Shown piece after piece: positions 8,213 through 16,892 of a stretch of DNA of 37,107 nucleotides. Source of the DNA: F23-D06 sp045600525 (GTDB lineage Bacteria; Bacteroidota; Bacteroidia; Bacteroidales; WCHB1-69); contig JAZRYC010000040.1 in assembly GCA_045600525.1 (NCBI GenBank), forward strand, positions 1 to 37,107. The letters run 5' to 3'. How positions within the stretch are numbered: position 1 is the first letter of the stretch; each line of letters begins with the position of its first letter. Made by a program: the position numbers and the translations under genes. A model generated the notes under the pieces. It was not told where the DNA came from and searched no databases. It saw nothing but the letters and a program-made list of their open reading frames with translations.

Positions 8213-8238
8213 AAGATTTATTAACAATAATAAATCTT
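8213..8238. repeat. AT-rich perfect inverted repeat upstream of tatD
   Basis: AAGATTTATTA (8213-8223) and TAATAAATCTT (8228-8238) are exact reverse complements around an ACAA loop, starting 17 bases after the atpF terminator and ending 26 bases before the TatD start. It could be an operator or a second weak hairpin. No function is shown. Confidence 0.55.
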
Positions 8239-8264
8239 TAATATTCAAAATTATAGAAACAGAT

Positions 8265-9041
8265 ATGGGTTTCGTTGACACACATACGCATTTATACCGA
8301 GAATACTATCCTGACAACTATCAGGAAGTAGTAGAACGCGCCCTAAAAGCCAATGTCACCCAAATGGTACTAGGTTGTGTAAACAGCCAGACACCGAAAC
8401 AAATCAATGAGGCCGTCTCCCAATTTCCGCAAAACATATTCGCTCTTGTCGGCCTCCATCCTGAAGACACCAAAGAAGATTTCGAGCAGGAGTTAGCTGT
8501 CTTATATCCGCATCTTTCCGATGCTAATGTGGTTGGTGTAGGAGAAATCGGTTTAGATTATTATTGGGACAGGACCTACGAAGTGCAGCAACGGGAAGCC
8601 TTTCGGCGCCAACTTATATGGGCTCGTGATCTTCGGATGCCTCTATCCCTACATATACGAAGTGCCTATTCCGACGCCATACAAATCCTACAAGAGTTCA
8701 AGTCAGGCGAACTTACCGGCGTGATGCATTGTTTTTCAGGCGGCATAAAAGAAGCGGAATGGGCCACAGAGCGAGGATTTGCCATCGGAGTTGGCGGTGT
8801 TCTTACTTTTAAGAATAACAAATTACAGGAATTGCTTCCTAGAATCGGATTACAACACATTGTCCTTGAAACAGACGCCCCCTATATGGCACCTGTTCCT
8901 CATCGGGGAAAGCCAAACGAGAGCAGCTACATTCCTCTTATCGCCCAAAAGATGGCGGAAATATTTTCGCTTCCCGTGCAATCCATCATGGAGCAAACAA
9001 CTGAAAACGCACATCGGATTTTCAGCAAACTTCCCCATTAA
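8265..9041 (+). CDS. tatD: TatD-family metal-dependent DNase/hydrolase
   Basis: The 258-residue protein is a TIM-barrel amidohydrolase-fold enzyme with the TatD motifs in order: DTHTHLY at residues 5-11 (metal His7, His9), GEIGLDYYWD (bridging Glu), SLHIRSA, MHCFSGG, and ETDAPYMAP (metal Asp). TatD proteins are Mg-dependent 3'-5' exonucleases on DNA or RNA ends; the older link with Tat export is not functional. It has the standard length. It stands alone after the atp terminator, 38 bases ahead of the flavin oxidoreductase gene, and may be co-transcribed with it. Confidence 0.92.
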   Translation: MGFVDTHTHLYREYYPDNYQEVVERALKANVTQMVLGCVNSQTPKQINEAVSQFPQNIFALVGLHPEDTKEDFEQELAVLYPHLSDANVVGVGEIGLDYYWDRTYEVQQREAFRRQLIWARDLRMPLSLHIRSAYSDAIQILQEFKSGELTGVMHCFSGGIKEAEWATERGFAIGVGGVLTFKNNKLQELLPRIGLQHIVLETDAPYMAPVPHRGKPNESSYIPLIAQKMAEIFSLPVQSIMEQTTENAHRIFSKLPH

Positions 9042-9079
9042 GAATCCAAAAGAACATTAACAATTTAGATTACAATACA

Positions 9080-10330
9080 ATGTCAGAATCACAGATTTTC
9101 ACCCCCTGCCAAATCGGCCCGATTACTTTACGCAATCGCACAATCCGGTCAGCCGCATTTGAGAACATGGCATACGGCAACAAGCCGTCACAAGACCTAT
9201 TCAACTACCACACCGCCGTTGCCAAAGGCGGTATAGGCATGACCACCGTTGCATATGCCTCTGTCAGCCGTAGCGGACTTTCCTTTGATGGACAGTTGTG
9301 GTTACGCGAAGAAATCGTGCCAGAATTAAAGAAGCTCACCGACGCCATCCATGCAGAAGGAGCTAAAGCCTCCATTCAAATCGGCCATTGCGGTAACATG
9401 ACGCATCGCGCCACCTGCGGGCAAAAGCCATTTTCTCCCTCTGGAAGATTCAACCTTTATTCACCCACCTTCACAAAAAAGATTTCCCACGCCGAAATTG
9501 ACCAAATCGTAGATGACTTTGGGAAAGCCGTTGACCTTTGCCGCAGAGCAGGTTTCGACTGCATAGAGGTACATGCAGGACACGGCTATTTCATCAGTCA
9601 ATTCCTCTCGCCCTACACCAATCACCGCAAAGACGAATATGGCGGTTCATTAGAGAACCGCATGCGTTTTATGCGTCGCGTCATCACCCGTGTGATGGAA
9701 GAAGCCAAAGACGACATGGCTATTGTGGTAAAGACCAACATGTATGATGGTTTCCGTAGCGGCATGAAGGTCGATGAATGCATTAAAGTGGCTCAAGAAC
9801 TTGAGCGCCTCGGCGTACATGCATTGGTGCTCACTGCAGGATTCGTCAGCAAAGCTCCGATGGAAGTCATGCGTGGCGCAATGCCTCTTAAGACATTGGC
9901 CTATTACATGAATGCTAAGAAGTTTTGGTGGTTAAAACTCGGTCTTCACATCGGTGGTAGAATGGTCATCCCAACCGTTCCTTACAAAGACGCCTACTTC
10001 TATGACACCGCCATGAAATTCCGCGAAGCCGTCAAAATGCCTTTGATCTACGTCGGCGGAATGGTCAATAAAGACGATATGGAAAAGGTATTGGATTCTG
10101 GATTCGTAGCCTTCCAAATGGCACGCGCCCTGGTTCATGACACAGACTTCGTCAACAAACTTCAATCCGGAGAAGTCACGAAGAGCGCCTGCGGACACTC
10201 CAACTACTGCATCGGACGTATGTACACCTTGGAAATGAAATGCCATCAATGCATGGAAAAGAATCAGATTCCATGCAAGCTCCAAAAAGAAATTGAAAAA
10301 GCGGAGCAAGCCATCCAAAAGAACAAATAA
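9080..10330 (+). CDS. Old-yellow-enzyme family NADH:flavin oxidoreductase
   Basis: The 416-residue protein is a FMN-binding TIM barrel. It begins IFTPCQIGPITLRNRTIRSA, has QIGHCGNM (OYE substrate/FMN site), the HAGHGYFISQFLSPYTNHRKDEYGGSLENR signature split as HAGHGYFISQFLSP and YTNHRKDEYGGSLENR, then VGGMVNKDDMEKVLDSGF in the phosphate-binding half. It lacks the C-terminal FAD/NAD(P) domain of 2,4-dienoyl-CoA reductase, yet its tail has clustered cysteines (C371, C377, C388, C391, C399) reminiscent of the [4Fe-4S] site that those enzymes carry. The spacing is not the usual CX2CX3CX11C, so cluster binding is only a possibility. Substrate is unknown. Confidence 0.9.
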   Translation: MSESQIFTPCQIGPITLRNRTIRSAAFENMAYGNKPSQDLFNYHTAVAKGGIGMTTVAYASVSRSGLSFDGQLWLREEIVPELKKLTDAIHAEGAKASIQIGHCGNMTHRATCGQKPFSPSGRFNLYSPTFTKKISHAEIDQIVDDFGKAVDLCRRAGFDCIEVHAGHGYFISQFLSPYTNHRKDEYGGSLENRMRFMRRVITRVMEEAKDDMAIVVKTNMYDGFRSGMKVDECIKVAQELERLGVHALVLTAGFVSKAPMEVMRGAMPLKTLAYYMNAKKFWWLKLGLHIGGRMVIPTVPYKDAYFYDTAMKFREAVKMPLIYVGGMVNKDDMEKVLDSGFVAFQMARALVHDTDFVNKLQSGEVTKSACGHSNYCIGRMYTLEMKCHQCMEKNQIPCKLQKEIEKAEQAIQKNK

Positions 10331-10361
10331 ATTTCTTCATACTTTTCAGTAAACAATTATC

Positions 10362-10388
10362 AACGGGCAGGATTACTTCTTGCCCGTT
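10362..10388. terminator. Possible bidirectional terminator hairpin at the mutS 3' end
   Basis: AACGGGCA (10362-10369) pairs with TGCCCGTT (10381-10388), 8 perfect pairs. The loop contains the mutS stop codon (10373-10375). It lies in the short convergent gap between the oxidoreductase and mutS. T-tracts are poor on both sides, so termination is uncertain. Confidence 0.4.
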
Positions 10389-12976
10389 AATAGTTGTTGG
10401 ATTTCATTCAATTTCATCAATGCCTCCACCGGTGTGAGTCCGTTGATGTTCAATCCTATAATTGACTCCTTCACTTCCAAGAGAAGAGGATCGTCAAGAT
10501 TTATGAAACTCAGCTGATAGCCCGGTTCTGATTTGGTAATCTGCACCTTGCCACCCTGCTCATTAGTTCTTGTTTTTTCCAATTGGCGAAGCACCTCCTC
10601 CGCTCTTTTCAGCACAGGCGACGGCATTCCCGCCATACGAGCCACATGGATTCCAAAGCTATGTTCACTGCCTCCTTCTTCCAATTTTCTTAGGAAGAAG
10701 ACTTTGTTATCGACCTCCTTGACTGAGACATGAAAATTCTTGATTCTCGGAAATTGGGCGGCCATATCATTTAATTCGTGATAATGCGTGGCAAAAAGTA
10801 CTTTAGCCCTATGATAAGGATTTTCGTGAAGATATTCCGCAATAGACCAAGCTATGGAGACTCCATCATAGGTACTTGTACCACGACCAATTTCATCCAA
10901 TAGTATGAGACTTCTACTAGATATATTGTTGAGGATACTGGCCGTCTCATTCATTTCCACCATAAAAGTAGATTCTCCTGTTGAAATATTGTCGGAAGCC
11001 CCCACACGGGTAAAAATCTTATCTACGATTCCTATATCTGCACTCTTCGCAGGGACGAAACAACCCATTTGGGCCATCAGCACAATCAAAGCCGTTTGAC
11101 GTAAGAGGGCAGACTTTCCTGACATATTCGGGCCCGTGATGATGACAATCTGTTGGCGGTCGTTATCCAAAAAGACATCATTGGCAATATATTGTTCACC
11201 CGGAGGAAGTTGCTTTTCAATTACGGGATGCCGTCCTTCCTTAATCTTCAAAGAAGTACCTTCGTTGATTTTGGGTTTCACGTAACCATTCTCCTTTGAA
11301 ACCGAGGCAAAGCAAAGCAGCCCATCAAGGCGTGCAGAAAGTCTGGCATCCAACTGAATCATCGGAATATAATCCAAGAGACTCACCAACAATTCATTAT
11401 AAAGTCTGGTTTCAATTTCAAGCATTTTATCCTGTGCACCGAGGATCTTTGATTCCAAATCCTTCAATTCCTCAGTAATATACCGTTCGCCATTGGTAAG
11501 CGTCTGTTTTCGCGTCCAATCAGCCGGCACCTTGGACTTGTGAGAATTCGTCACTTCCAAATAATAGCCGAACACATTATTGAAACCTATTTTCAGTGAG
11601 CTAATACCGGTCTTTTCCGCTTCGCGACGTTGGATCTCCGCCAACACCTCCCTACTGTTTTTGGCAAGCGCAAAGAGTTCGTCCAACTCCGCATTCACAC
11701 CACGATTGAAAACACCTCCCTTACTGACCACTACAGGAGGATCTTCCTGAATTTCCTTTTCAATACGGGAACAGATGGACAGACAGGGATTCAGTTGTTC
11801 GGCAATCTTCGACAATGCCGGATGATCTGCCTTTTCGCACATATTCTTCATCTCTTCCACCGACCTCAGCGATCGGGACAGCTGCAAGACCTCACGAGGA
11901 TTAATTTTTCCAGTGGCAATTTTAGATACTGCACGTTCCAAATCCCCCATACGTTTGAGCGTAAGTGTCATTGCATCCGATAAAGAGGCCTTATGCAGAA
12001 AGTAGTCCACAATGGAAAGTCGTTCTTCAATAAGGACTTTTTCCTTCAACGGCATCAGCATCCATTTACGCAGCATACGGGACCCCATCGGTGTCTGGGT
12101 CTGGTCAAGCACCTGCAACAATGTAACTGCATTCTCATTGGGAGAATGAACCAGTTCCAGATTGCGGATGGTAAAGCGATCCAGCCAAACATAATGTTCC
12201 TCTTCTATTCTATTGATCTTATTAATATGCTGAATCTTGTGATTCTGCGTTTCGTAGAGATAATGTAAAGCGGCACCGGCAGCTATCGTACCCAGCGTCA
12301 GATTCTCCACGCCAAAGCCCTTGAGGGAAGTAGTTTGAAAATGCTTCGTCAGCAGCTCGGTTGTAAAATCCGTTGTGAACACCCAGTCTTCCATGGGTGT
12401 CAGCAGCATTTTTTCGCCAAAATGTTCCTTAAAGGCATTTGTCTTCCCTTTTTGGATCACCAATTCCGAAGGCTTGAAATTTTGAAACAGTTTATCAATA
12501 TACTCATAGTCGCCTTCGGCCACATAAAACTCGCCTGTGGAAATATCCAGAAAAGAAATACCGCAGACTTTATCTGTAAACTGAATGGCTGCCAAAAAAT
12601 TATTCTCACGTTGTTCCAGCACCTTGTCATTAACCGATACACCGGGGGTAACCATTTCCGTGATACCGCGCTTCACCAATGTCTTGGTAAGCTTGGGATC
12701 TTCCAATTGCTCACAAATGGCCACACGCATACCGGCACGCACCAATCTCGGCAAATAGACATCCAGGGCATGATGGGGAAATCCTGCCAACTCGGTCTGC
12801 GTAACGCCCTTGCCATGCTTCGTTAGAGTGATGCCCAAAATCTTTGAAGATTTCACTGCATCTTCTCCGTATGTTTCGTAAAAATCGCCAACTCTAAAAA
12901 GCAATATCGCATCGGGATGCTGCGACTTAAACTTATTATATTGCTTCATCAAGGGGGTTTCGGCGGATTTTTCCAT
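10373..12976 (-). CDS. mutS: DNA mismatch repair protein MutS
   Basis: I start at ATG 12976, giving 867 residues, the usual MutS1 size; the frame runs on to 13330 but that part would overlap gmk and its promoter. The product begins MEKSAETPLMKQYNKFKSQH. The mismatch-reading Phe-x-Glu motif is at F32-Y33-E34 (GDFYETYG). The connector, lever and clamp domains follow, and the ATPase has Walker A GPNMSGKS (from residue 615) and Walker B/signature DEIGRGTSTYDG. FATHYHEL and the dimerising helix-turn-helix tail are present. It binds base mismatches and recruits MutL. It is transcribed away from gmk from a 69-base shared spacer. Confidence 0.97.
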   Translation of the reverse strand: MEKSAETPLMKQYNKFKSQHPDAILLFRVGDFYETYGEDAVKSSKILGITLTKHGKGVTQTELAGFPHHALDVYLPRLVRAGMRVAICEQLEDPKLTKTLVKRGITEMVTPGVSVNDKVLEQRENNFLAAIQFTDKVCGISFLDISTGEFYVAEGDYEYIDKLFQNFKPSELVIQKGKTNAFKEHFGEKMLLTPMEDWVFTTDFTTELLTKHFQTTSLKGFGVENLTLGTIAAGAALHYLYETQNHKIQHINKINRIEEEHYVWLDRFTIRNLELVHSPNENAVTLLQVLDQTQTPMGSRMLRKWMLMPLKEKVLIEERLSIVDYFLHKASLSDAMTLTLKRMGDLERAVSKIATGKINPREVLQLSRSLRSVEEMKNMCEKADHPALSKIAEQLNPCLSICSRIEKEIQEDPPVVVSKGGVFNRGVNAELDELFALAKNSREVLAEIQRREAEKTGISSLKIGFNNVFGYYLEVTNSHKSKVPADWTRKQTLTNGERYITEELKDLESKILGAQDKMLEIETRLYNELLVSLLDYIPMIQLDARLSARLDGLLCFASVSKENGYVKPKINEGTSLKIKEGRHPVIEKQLPPGEQYIANDVFLDNDRQQIVIITGPNMSGKSALLRQTALIVLMAQMGCFVPAKSADIGIVDKIFTRVGASDNISTGESTFMVEMNETASILNNISSRSLILLDEIGRGTSTYDGVSIAWSIAEYLHENPYHRAKVLFATHYHELNDMAAQFPRIKNFHVSVKEVDNKVFFLRKLEEGGSEHSFGIHVARMAGMPSPVLKRAEEVLRQLEKTRTNEQGGKVQITKSEPGYQLSFINLDDPLLLEVKESIIGLNINGLTPVEALMKLNEIQQLLTGKK

Positions 12977-12996
12977 ATAGTCTGGTTTTAGGAGGG

Positions 12997-13004
12997 CAAA
13001 AGTA
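12997..13004 (-). promoter_or_regulatory. -7 promoter element for mutS
   Basis: The minus strand reads TACTTTTG, an exact TAnnTTTG match, 20 nt before the mutS start. It faces the gmk element only 12 bases away, so the two divergent promoters physically overlap. Confidence 0.42.
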
Positions 13005-13016
13005 CAAAAAAAACAA

Positions 13017-13024
13017 TATTTTTG
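13017..13024 (+). promoter_or_regulatory. -7 promoter element for gmk
   Basis: TATTTTTG matches TAnnTTTG exactly and lies 21 nt before the gmk start codon. No clear -33 TTTG is seen upstream. Confidence 0.42.
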
Positions 13025-13045
13025 CGCTCTTAAATCATCTATGCA

Positions 13046-13612
13046 ATGAAAGGAAAAGTCATCATTGTCTCTGCACCTTCGGGCGCAGGCAAAACTTCCA
13101 TCGTAAGACATCTGCTTCAAGTCGTTCCACGACTCAACTTCTCTGTTTCTGCCACCACGCGTGACAAACGCGGCAATGAGGAGCATGGTAAAGACTACTA
13201 CTTCTTCTCTCCTGAAGAGTTCAGAGAACGTATCTCCAAAGACGAATTTCTGGAATGGCAGGAAGTATATGCCAACCAATTCTATGGCACTCTCAAAAGC
13301 GAAGTGGAACGTATTTGGAGCGAAGGACATACTGTCATTTTTGATGTCGATGTGCTGGGTGGCCTCAATATCAAAAAATACTTCGGTGACCAGGCACTTG
13401 CCGTCTTCATCCAGCCTCCTACTTTGGAAGAATTACGTAATCGTCTCCTCAACCGCGGCACAGAAACTGAGGAATCCATGAAAAAGCGCTTAGATAAAGC
13501 AGAATATGAGATATCCTTCGCCAACCAATTTGACAAAATCGTGCTCAATGATGACCTTGCTACCGCCCAACAAGAAATGATTGACTTAGTACAAAAATTT
13601 TTAGCTCACTAA
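13046..13612 (+). CDS. gmk: Guanylate kinase
   Basis: The 188-residue protein converts GMP and ATP to GDP and ADP. The P-loop is SAPSGAGKTS (residues 9-18). The GMP-binding region shows FSVSATTRDKRGNEEHGKDYYF, here read as SATTRDKRGNEEHGKDYYF, with the conserved Arg, Tyr and the FLEWQEVYANQFYGT stretch; the lid has RLLNRGTETEESMKKRL. Length and motifs are standard. It is the first gene of a three-gene operon, 8 bases ahead of the inositol-phosphatase-family gene. Confidence 0.96.
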   Translation: MKGKVIIVSAPSGAGKTSIVRHLLQVVPRLNFSVSATTRDKRGNEEHGKDYYFFSPEEFRERISKDEFLEWQEVYANQFYGTLKSEVERIWSEGHTVIFDVDVLGGLNIKKYFGDQALAVFIQPPTLEELRNRLLNRGTETEESMKKRLDKAEYEISFANQFDKIVLNDDLATAQQEMIDLVQKFLAH

Positions 13613-13620
13613 AATCAAAC

Positions 13621-14424
13621 ATGGAATACCAAAAAATCTGTGAAGAAGTTGCTCTATTAGTCCGTCAGGTAGGGATTTGGCTGAGCAGCGAGCGTCAGCG
13701 ACTCAGCGCCGTCAAAATGGAGGCCAAAGGCGTCCACGACTACGTGACGCAGTTTGACAAGCAATCGGAAAAGACCATCGTGACACGCCTACAGGAGCTT
13801 GTTCCCGATGCCGGATTTATCGCTGAAGAGCAAACCATAACGGGATTGGCAGAGCGCTTTAACTGGATTGTGGATCCTTTGGACGGAACCACCAACTTCA
13901 TACATGGGATGCCGCCCACCGCTATCAGTATCGCCCTCAAGGAATACGACGAAATTGTTGTCGGCGTGGTCTATGAAATATGGCGCGATGAATGTTTCTA
14001 TGCCTACAAAGGAGGCCAAAGCTACATGAACGGCTACCCCATTCACGTCAGCAACTGCCCAGACCTCAATAGTTCGCTATTGGCCACAGGATTTCCATAC
14101 TCCGATTTTTCCATACTTAAACCCTTTATGAAATATATGGAATGGTCGATGCAGCATACTCACGGTTTGCGCCGTTTGGGTTCTGCCGCCACCGATCTTG
14201 CCTATGTGGCCTGCGGACGCTGCGACGGCTATTTCGAGTACGGCATGAAGCCCTACGATGTGGCCGCCGGTGCCTTCATCATCCAACAGGCAGGCGGCAA
14301 AGTATCTGACTTCTCAGGCGGCAACAACTGGCTCTTCGGTCGCGAGATCGTTGCGTCCGGGCCCATCCTATTCTCCGAATTCCAGCAATCTGTTCAGCAT
14401 TTTTTAAAAGACAACTTGGAATAA
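13621..14424 (+). CDS. Inositol monophosphatase family phosphatase
   Basis: The 267-residue protein has the metal-dependent sugar-phosphatase motifs: FIAEEQT with Glu69/Glu70, WIVDPLDGTTNFIHGMP (D85, D88 region binding two metals), and the C-terminal KPYDVAAGAFIIQQAGG, where Asp replaces the usual WDxAAG and is conserved. This family includes SuhB/inositol-1-phosphatase, 3'(2')-bisphosphate nucleotidase CysQ and bifunctional fructose phosphatases. The GMPPTAISIAL segment after the motif is closest to the inositol-phosphatase branch. Real substrate is not known. It lies 6 bases before the next gene. Confidence 0.9.
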   Translation: MEYQKICEEVALLVRQVGIWLSSERQRLSAVKMEAKGVHDYVTQFDKQSEKTIVTRLQELVPDAGFIAEEQTITGLAERFNWIVDPLDGTTNFIHGMPPTAISIALKEYDEIVVGVVYEIWRDECFYAYKGGQSYMNGYPIHVSNCPDLNSSLLATGFPYSDFSILKPFMKYMEWSMQHTHGLRRLGSAATDLAYVACGRCDGYFEYGMKPYDVAAGAFIIQQAGGKVSDFSGGNNWLFGREIVASGPILFSEFQQSVQHFLKDNLE

Positions 14425-14430
14425 AGCCTT

Positions 14431-15540
14431 ATGAAGAACATCGCCATTATAGGAGCCGGCGCCTCGGGGCTGCTTCTTGCCAGACTTCTTTCCGACGACC
14501 CATCCGTACAGGTGTATGTTTTTGAAAAATGTAAAAATGTCGGCACCAAACTCCGCGCTTCCGGTGGTGGCAAAGCCAATATCTTCAACACTAATGTCAC
14601 ACCCGACAGCTACAATCATCCCGACTTCATTGCGCACCTACTACAGAAAATCACGCCTGCAGATTTGCAGCGCACTTTTGAACGAATGGGCATGCCGATA
14701 GTAGCAGACGGAGAGGGACGCGCCTACCCTGCCACCGAATTTTCGCAAACTGTTGTTGATGTTCTCTGGGATTCCAACAAAAACAACATCCACCCGACAT
14801 TAGAATATGAGGTGCGACAACTTGTCCCTGCCGATGGGAAATGGCAGATTGACGACATTCCTACCGCTTTCGACCACGTTATTATCGCCACGGGAACGCC
14901 TGCTAATATGATTCCAAAGAATCGACAGCAATACAACTCTTTTTTAACACCTTTTAACCTAAAAACACAACCTTACCAGCCTTCCCTAGTGGGATTCAAA
15001 ATCGCCTATTATCCCAAGAAGCTCTCTGGCTGCCGAACGAAAGTCATCGCCGCACTCTATCAAGGCGATCGACTCATTCATCGCGAAGCCGGCGAGGTAA
15101 CCTTCAAAGACGATGGTCTATCCGGCATCGTCATTCTTAATCTTTCCGCATACTATCAACGTTTGCCAAACAAAGGAAACTGCTCCATAGAGTTAAATTT
15201 TCTATATCACGACGATCAGTTTGATGTTGCCCAGCATCTCCAAAAATTTGGCACGCTAAAAGGACTTCTGCACCCCAAATTAAACGAGCTATACGAGCAA
15301 CATCCTTTTGATGTTAAAAAATTCAAATTAGAAATTGCAGAACCCTACGACTTGACATTCGCACAAGTCTGCCACGGCGGCATTGACCTTAGCGAGATAA
15401 ACGAAAACTTTTCACTCAAACGCTTTCCCGGGATTTTCATTACTGGTGAATTATTGGACATTGACGGGGTTTGCGGCGGATACAACCTATTTTTCGCATT
15501 CGCTTCAGCGATGGTGGTGGCGAGGAGCATAAAAGGTTAG
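14431..15540 (+). CDS. FAD-dependent oxidoreductase, HI0933/BaiN family
   Basis: The 369-residue flavoprotein begins with a Rossmann dinucleotide motif, NIAIIGAGASGLLLARLL, and the HI0933-specific ASGGGKANIFNTN segment. It ends with GICGGYN-like sequence, here GVCGGYNLFFAFASAMVVAR, and FITGELLDIDG, which binds the flavin. Proteins of this family are soluble; one characterised member acts as a bile-acid reductase, but most have unknown substrates. The third gene of the gmk operon, it converges on the HAD gene across a 63-base spacer that holds nothing I recognise. Confidence 0.88.
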   Translation: MKNIAIIGAGASGLLLARLLSDDPSVQVYVFEKCKNVGTKLRASGGGKANIFNTNVTPDSYNHPDFIAHLLQKITPADLQRTFERMGMPIVADGEGRAYPATEFSQTVVDVLWDSNKNNIHPTLEYEVRQLVPADGKWQIDDIPTAFDHVIIATGTPANMIPKNRQQYNSFLTPFNLKTQPYQPSLVGFKIAYYPKKLSGCRTKVIAALYQGDRLIHREAGEVTFKDDGLSGIVILNLSAYYQRLPNKGNCSIELNFLYHDDQFDVAQHLQKFGTLKGLLHPKLNELYEQHPFDVKKFKLEIAEPYDLTFAQVCHGGIDLSEINENFSLKRFPGIFITGELLDIDGVCGGYNLFFAFASAMVVARSIKG

Positions 15541-15603
15541 AGTTCTCGGTAGCAGACCACCCACGTCATTACTTCATCATTCATCACCTTAACAATTCAC
15601 TTC

Positions 15604-16215
15604 TCACTCCCCAAATACTTCTATCAAGCTATTGTCATCGGTAATATGCATTGTTCGCAAACCGCATGACTGCGCACCTTTGAGATGCTGCGGAGAATCA
15701 TCCACAAAGAGTGTTTCAGCTGGATTCAAATCATTCTCTTCAAGGATTAGTTTGAAGCCCTCAGGCTTGGGTTTGCGTATATGGATAAGTTGTGAGAAAT
15801 AGCATTTCTCAAAATACCGGTCAAAGATATCATAGCCGAACTGCTCGCGCATTTGCGCACGAAAAATCTCGTAGTTTAACTCATTGGTATTGCTGAACAG
15901 AAACAGCCGATACTGTTGACTGAGCCGCTGCAGTAACTGTTCGTGCTCCTTTGGGAAACCTAAGAGTATGGAGTTCCAACAATCATCAATCTGCTGATCA
16001 GTAAGATCGGCATCTGCCAACGAACGAATATAGTCTCGAAAATCAGGTGTTGGGAGTAAGCCCTCCTCATAAAGGTCCATCACCTCATTCTGTTTCTTCT
16101 TAGAGTAGATTTCTTCAAAATGAGGCAGCCCGCATTGAGCAAATGCCTCCGGAATATTCTGGTAGCGGATATTATACAACACTCCACCAAAATCCAATAT
16201 CAAATTCTTTATCAT
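15604..16215 (-). CDS. HAD-superfamily hydrolase, YihX-like
   Basis: The 203-residue protein has the HAD motifs: motif I ILDFGGVLYNI with nucleophile Asp8 and a Gly where most HAD phosphatases have the second Asp, motif II LFSNTNELN, motif III Lys in RKPKPEGF, and motif IV VDDSPQHLKGA. The G in motif I and the NTN in motif II are shared with YihX, an alpha-D-glucose-1-phosphate phosphatase, and related sugar phosphatases. The cap is small and helical. It lies 2 bases after the bifunctional-nuclease-domain gene, clearly one transcript. Substrate is inferred only from family. Confidence 0.86.
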   Translation of the reverse strand: MIKNLILDFGGVLYNIRYQNIPEAFAQCGLPHFEEIYSKKKQNEVMDLYEEGLLPTPDFRDYIRSLADADLTDQQIDDCWNSILLGFPKEHEQLLQRLSQQYRLFLFSNTNELNYEIFRAQMREQFGYDIFDRYFEKCYFSQLIHIRKPKPEGFKLILEENDLNPAETLFVDDSPQHLKGAQSCGLRTMHITDDNSLIEVFGE

Positions 16216-16217
16216 AA

Positions 16218-16835
16218 TTATCTTCTATCCAACTCCTGCTGAATCTTTTCCGCTAATTCATAATCCTCACTCTCAATAGCCCCTTCCAACAATGTTTGCA
16301 ACTCATCGACAGACATTTCCCTTAGCTTTTGCTCAATAAAGGACTCCGTCACATCCCCTGTATCTTCCATATTTAATAAAGAATCAAAAAGATTATTAAA
16401 TTCATCAGATTTTTCTTCTTCCGATTTTTTATCAATCATGCTATTTGCCGAAAAAATATCGGCATCCATAAAGAATGGGGCATGGAATTTTAATGCTAAT
16501 GCGATGGCATCTGACGGACGGGCATCCAGATGGAAAAGGGTCTTATCTTCACGTATCATCGTCATATCAGTATAATAAACACCATTTTCATAATGCACGA
16601 TATCCACCTGCACTAACGAACAGCCAAAATTATCAGCAAGAGACACAAAAAGCTCATGGGTCAGGGGGCGGTGGGTTGGCGACTGATTCAGTTCCACCAA
16701 AATGGCACGGGCCTCACTCATTCCGATGATAATGGGAACATATCGCTCGCCCTCCTTTTCCTTGAGTATCAAAGAAAAGGCTTCCGACGGCTGGGCCGCC
16801 GCATGAATGTCCGCAACCTGAAGTTCAATTCTCAT
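16218..16835 (-). CDS. Bifunctional nuclease (BFN/DUF151) domain protein with UVR motif
   Basis: The 205-residue protein has an N-terminal BFN domain (about residues 1-130; VPIIIGMSEARAIL, HYENGVYYTDM and LDARPSDAIALALKFHAPFF). A short acidic linker leads to a C-terminal UVR/UvrB-C-like motif, ELQTLLEGAIESEDYELAEK, near residues 178-203. The UVR motif mediates protein contact in UvrB and UvrC. The family name comes from a plant homologue with RNase and DNase activity; the bacterial role is uncertain. It is the first intact gene after the purL remnant region and overlaps the downstream HAD gene's transcript. The start is set by the first ATG after the spacer. Confidence 0.9.
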   Translation of the reverse strand: MRIELQVADIHAAAQPSEAFSLILKEKEGERYVPIIIGMSEARAILVELNQSPTHRPLTHELFVSLADNFGCSLVQVDIVHYENGVYYTDMTMIREDKTLFHLDARPSDAIALALKFHAPFFMDADIFSANSMIDKKSEEEKSDEFNNLFDSLLNMEDTGDVTESFIEQKLREMSVDELQTLLEGAIESEDYELAEKIQQELDRR

Positions 16836-16858
16836 AATTATTTGGTTAAAGTTAAAGG

Positions 16859-16886
16859 GTTAATGGTTAATGAACGGTGGGGTGAT
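16859..16886 (+). repeat. Left arm of imperfect inverted repeat flanking the gene remnant
   Basis: GTTAATGGTTAATG (16859-16872) is followed by AACGG and TGGGGTGAT. It is the reverse complement, with one mismatch in the 14-base core plus a shared TGGGG.GAT end, of the right arm at 17045-17074. Together they frame the four-helix-bundle remnant. Confidence 0.6.
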
Positions 16887-16892
16887 GATTGA

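Noticed and set aside
12977..13330. N-terminal extension of mutS by 118 codons
   Set aside because: It would overlap gmk and both promoter elements, and MutS proteins begin at the MEKSAETPLMKQY position. Normal MutS length results from ATG 12976.
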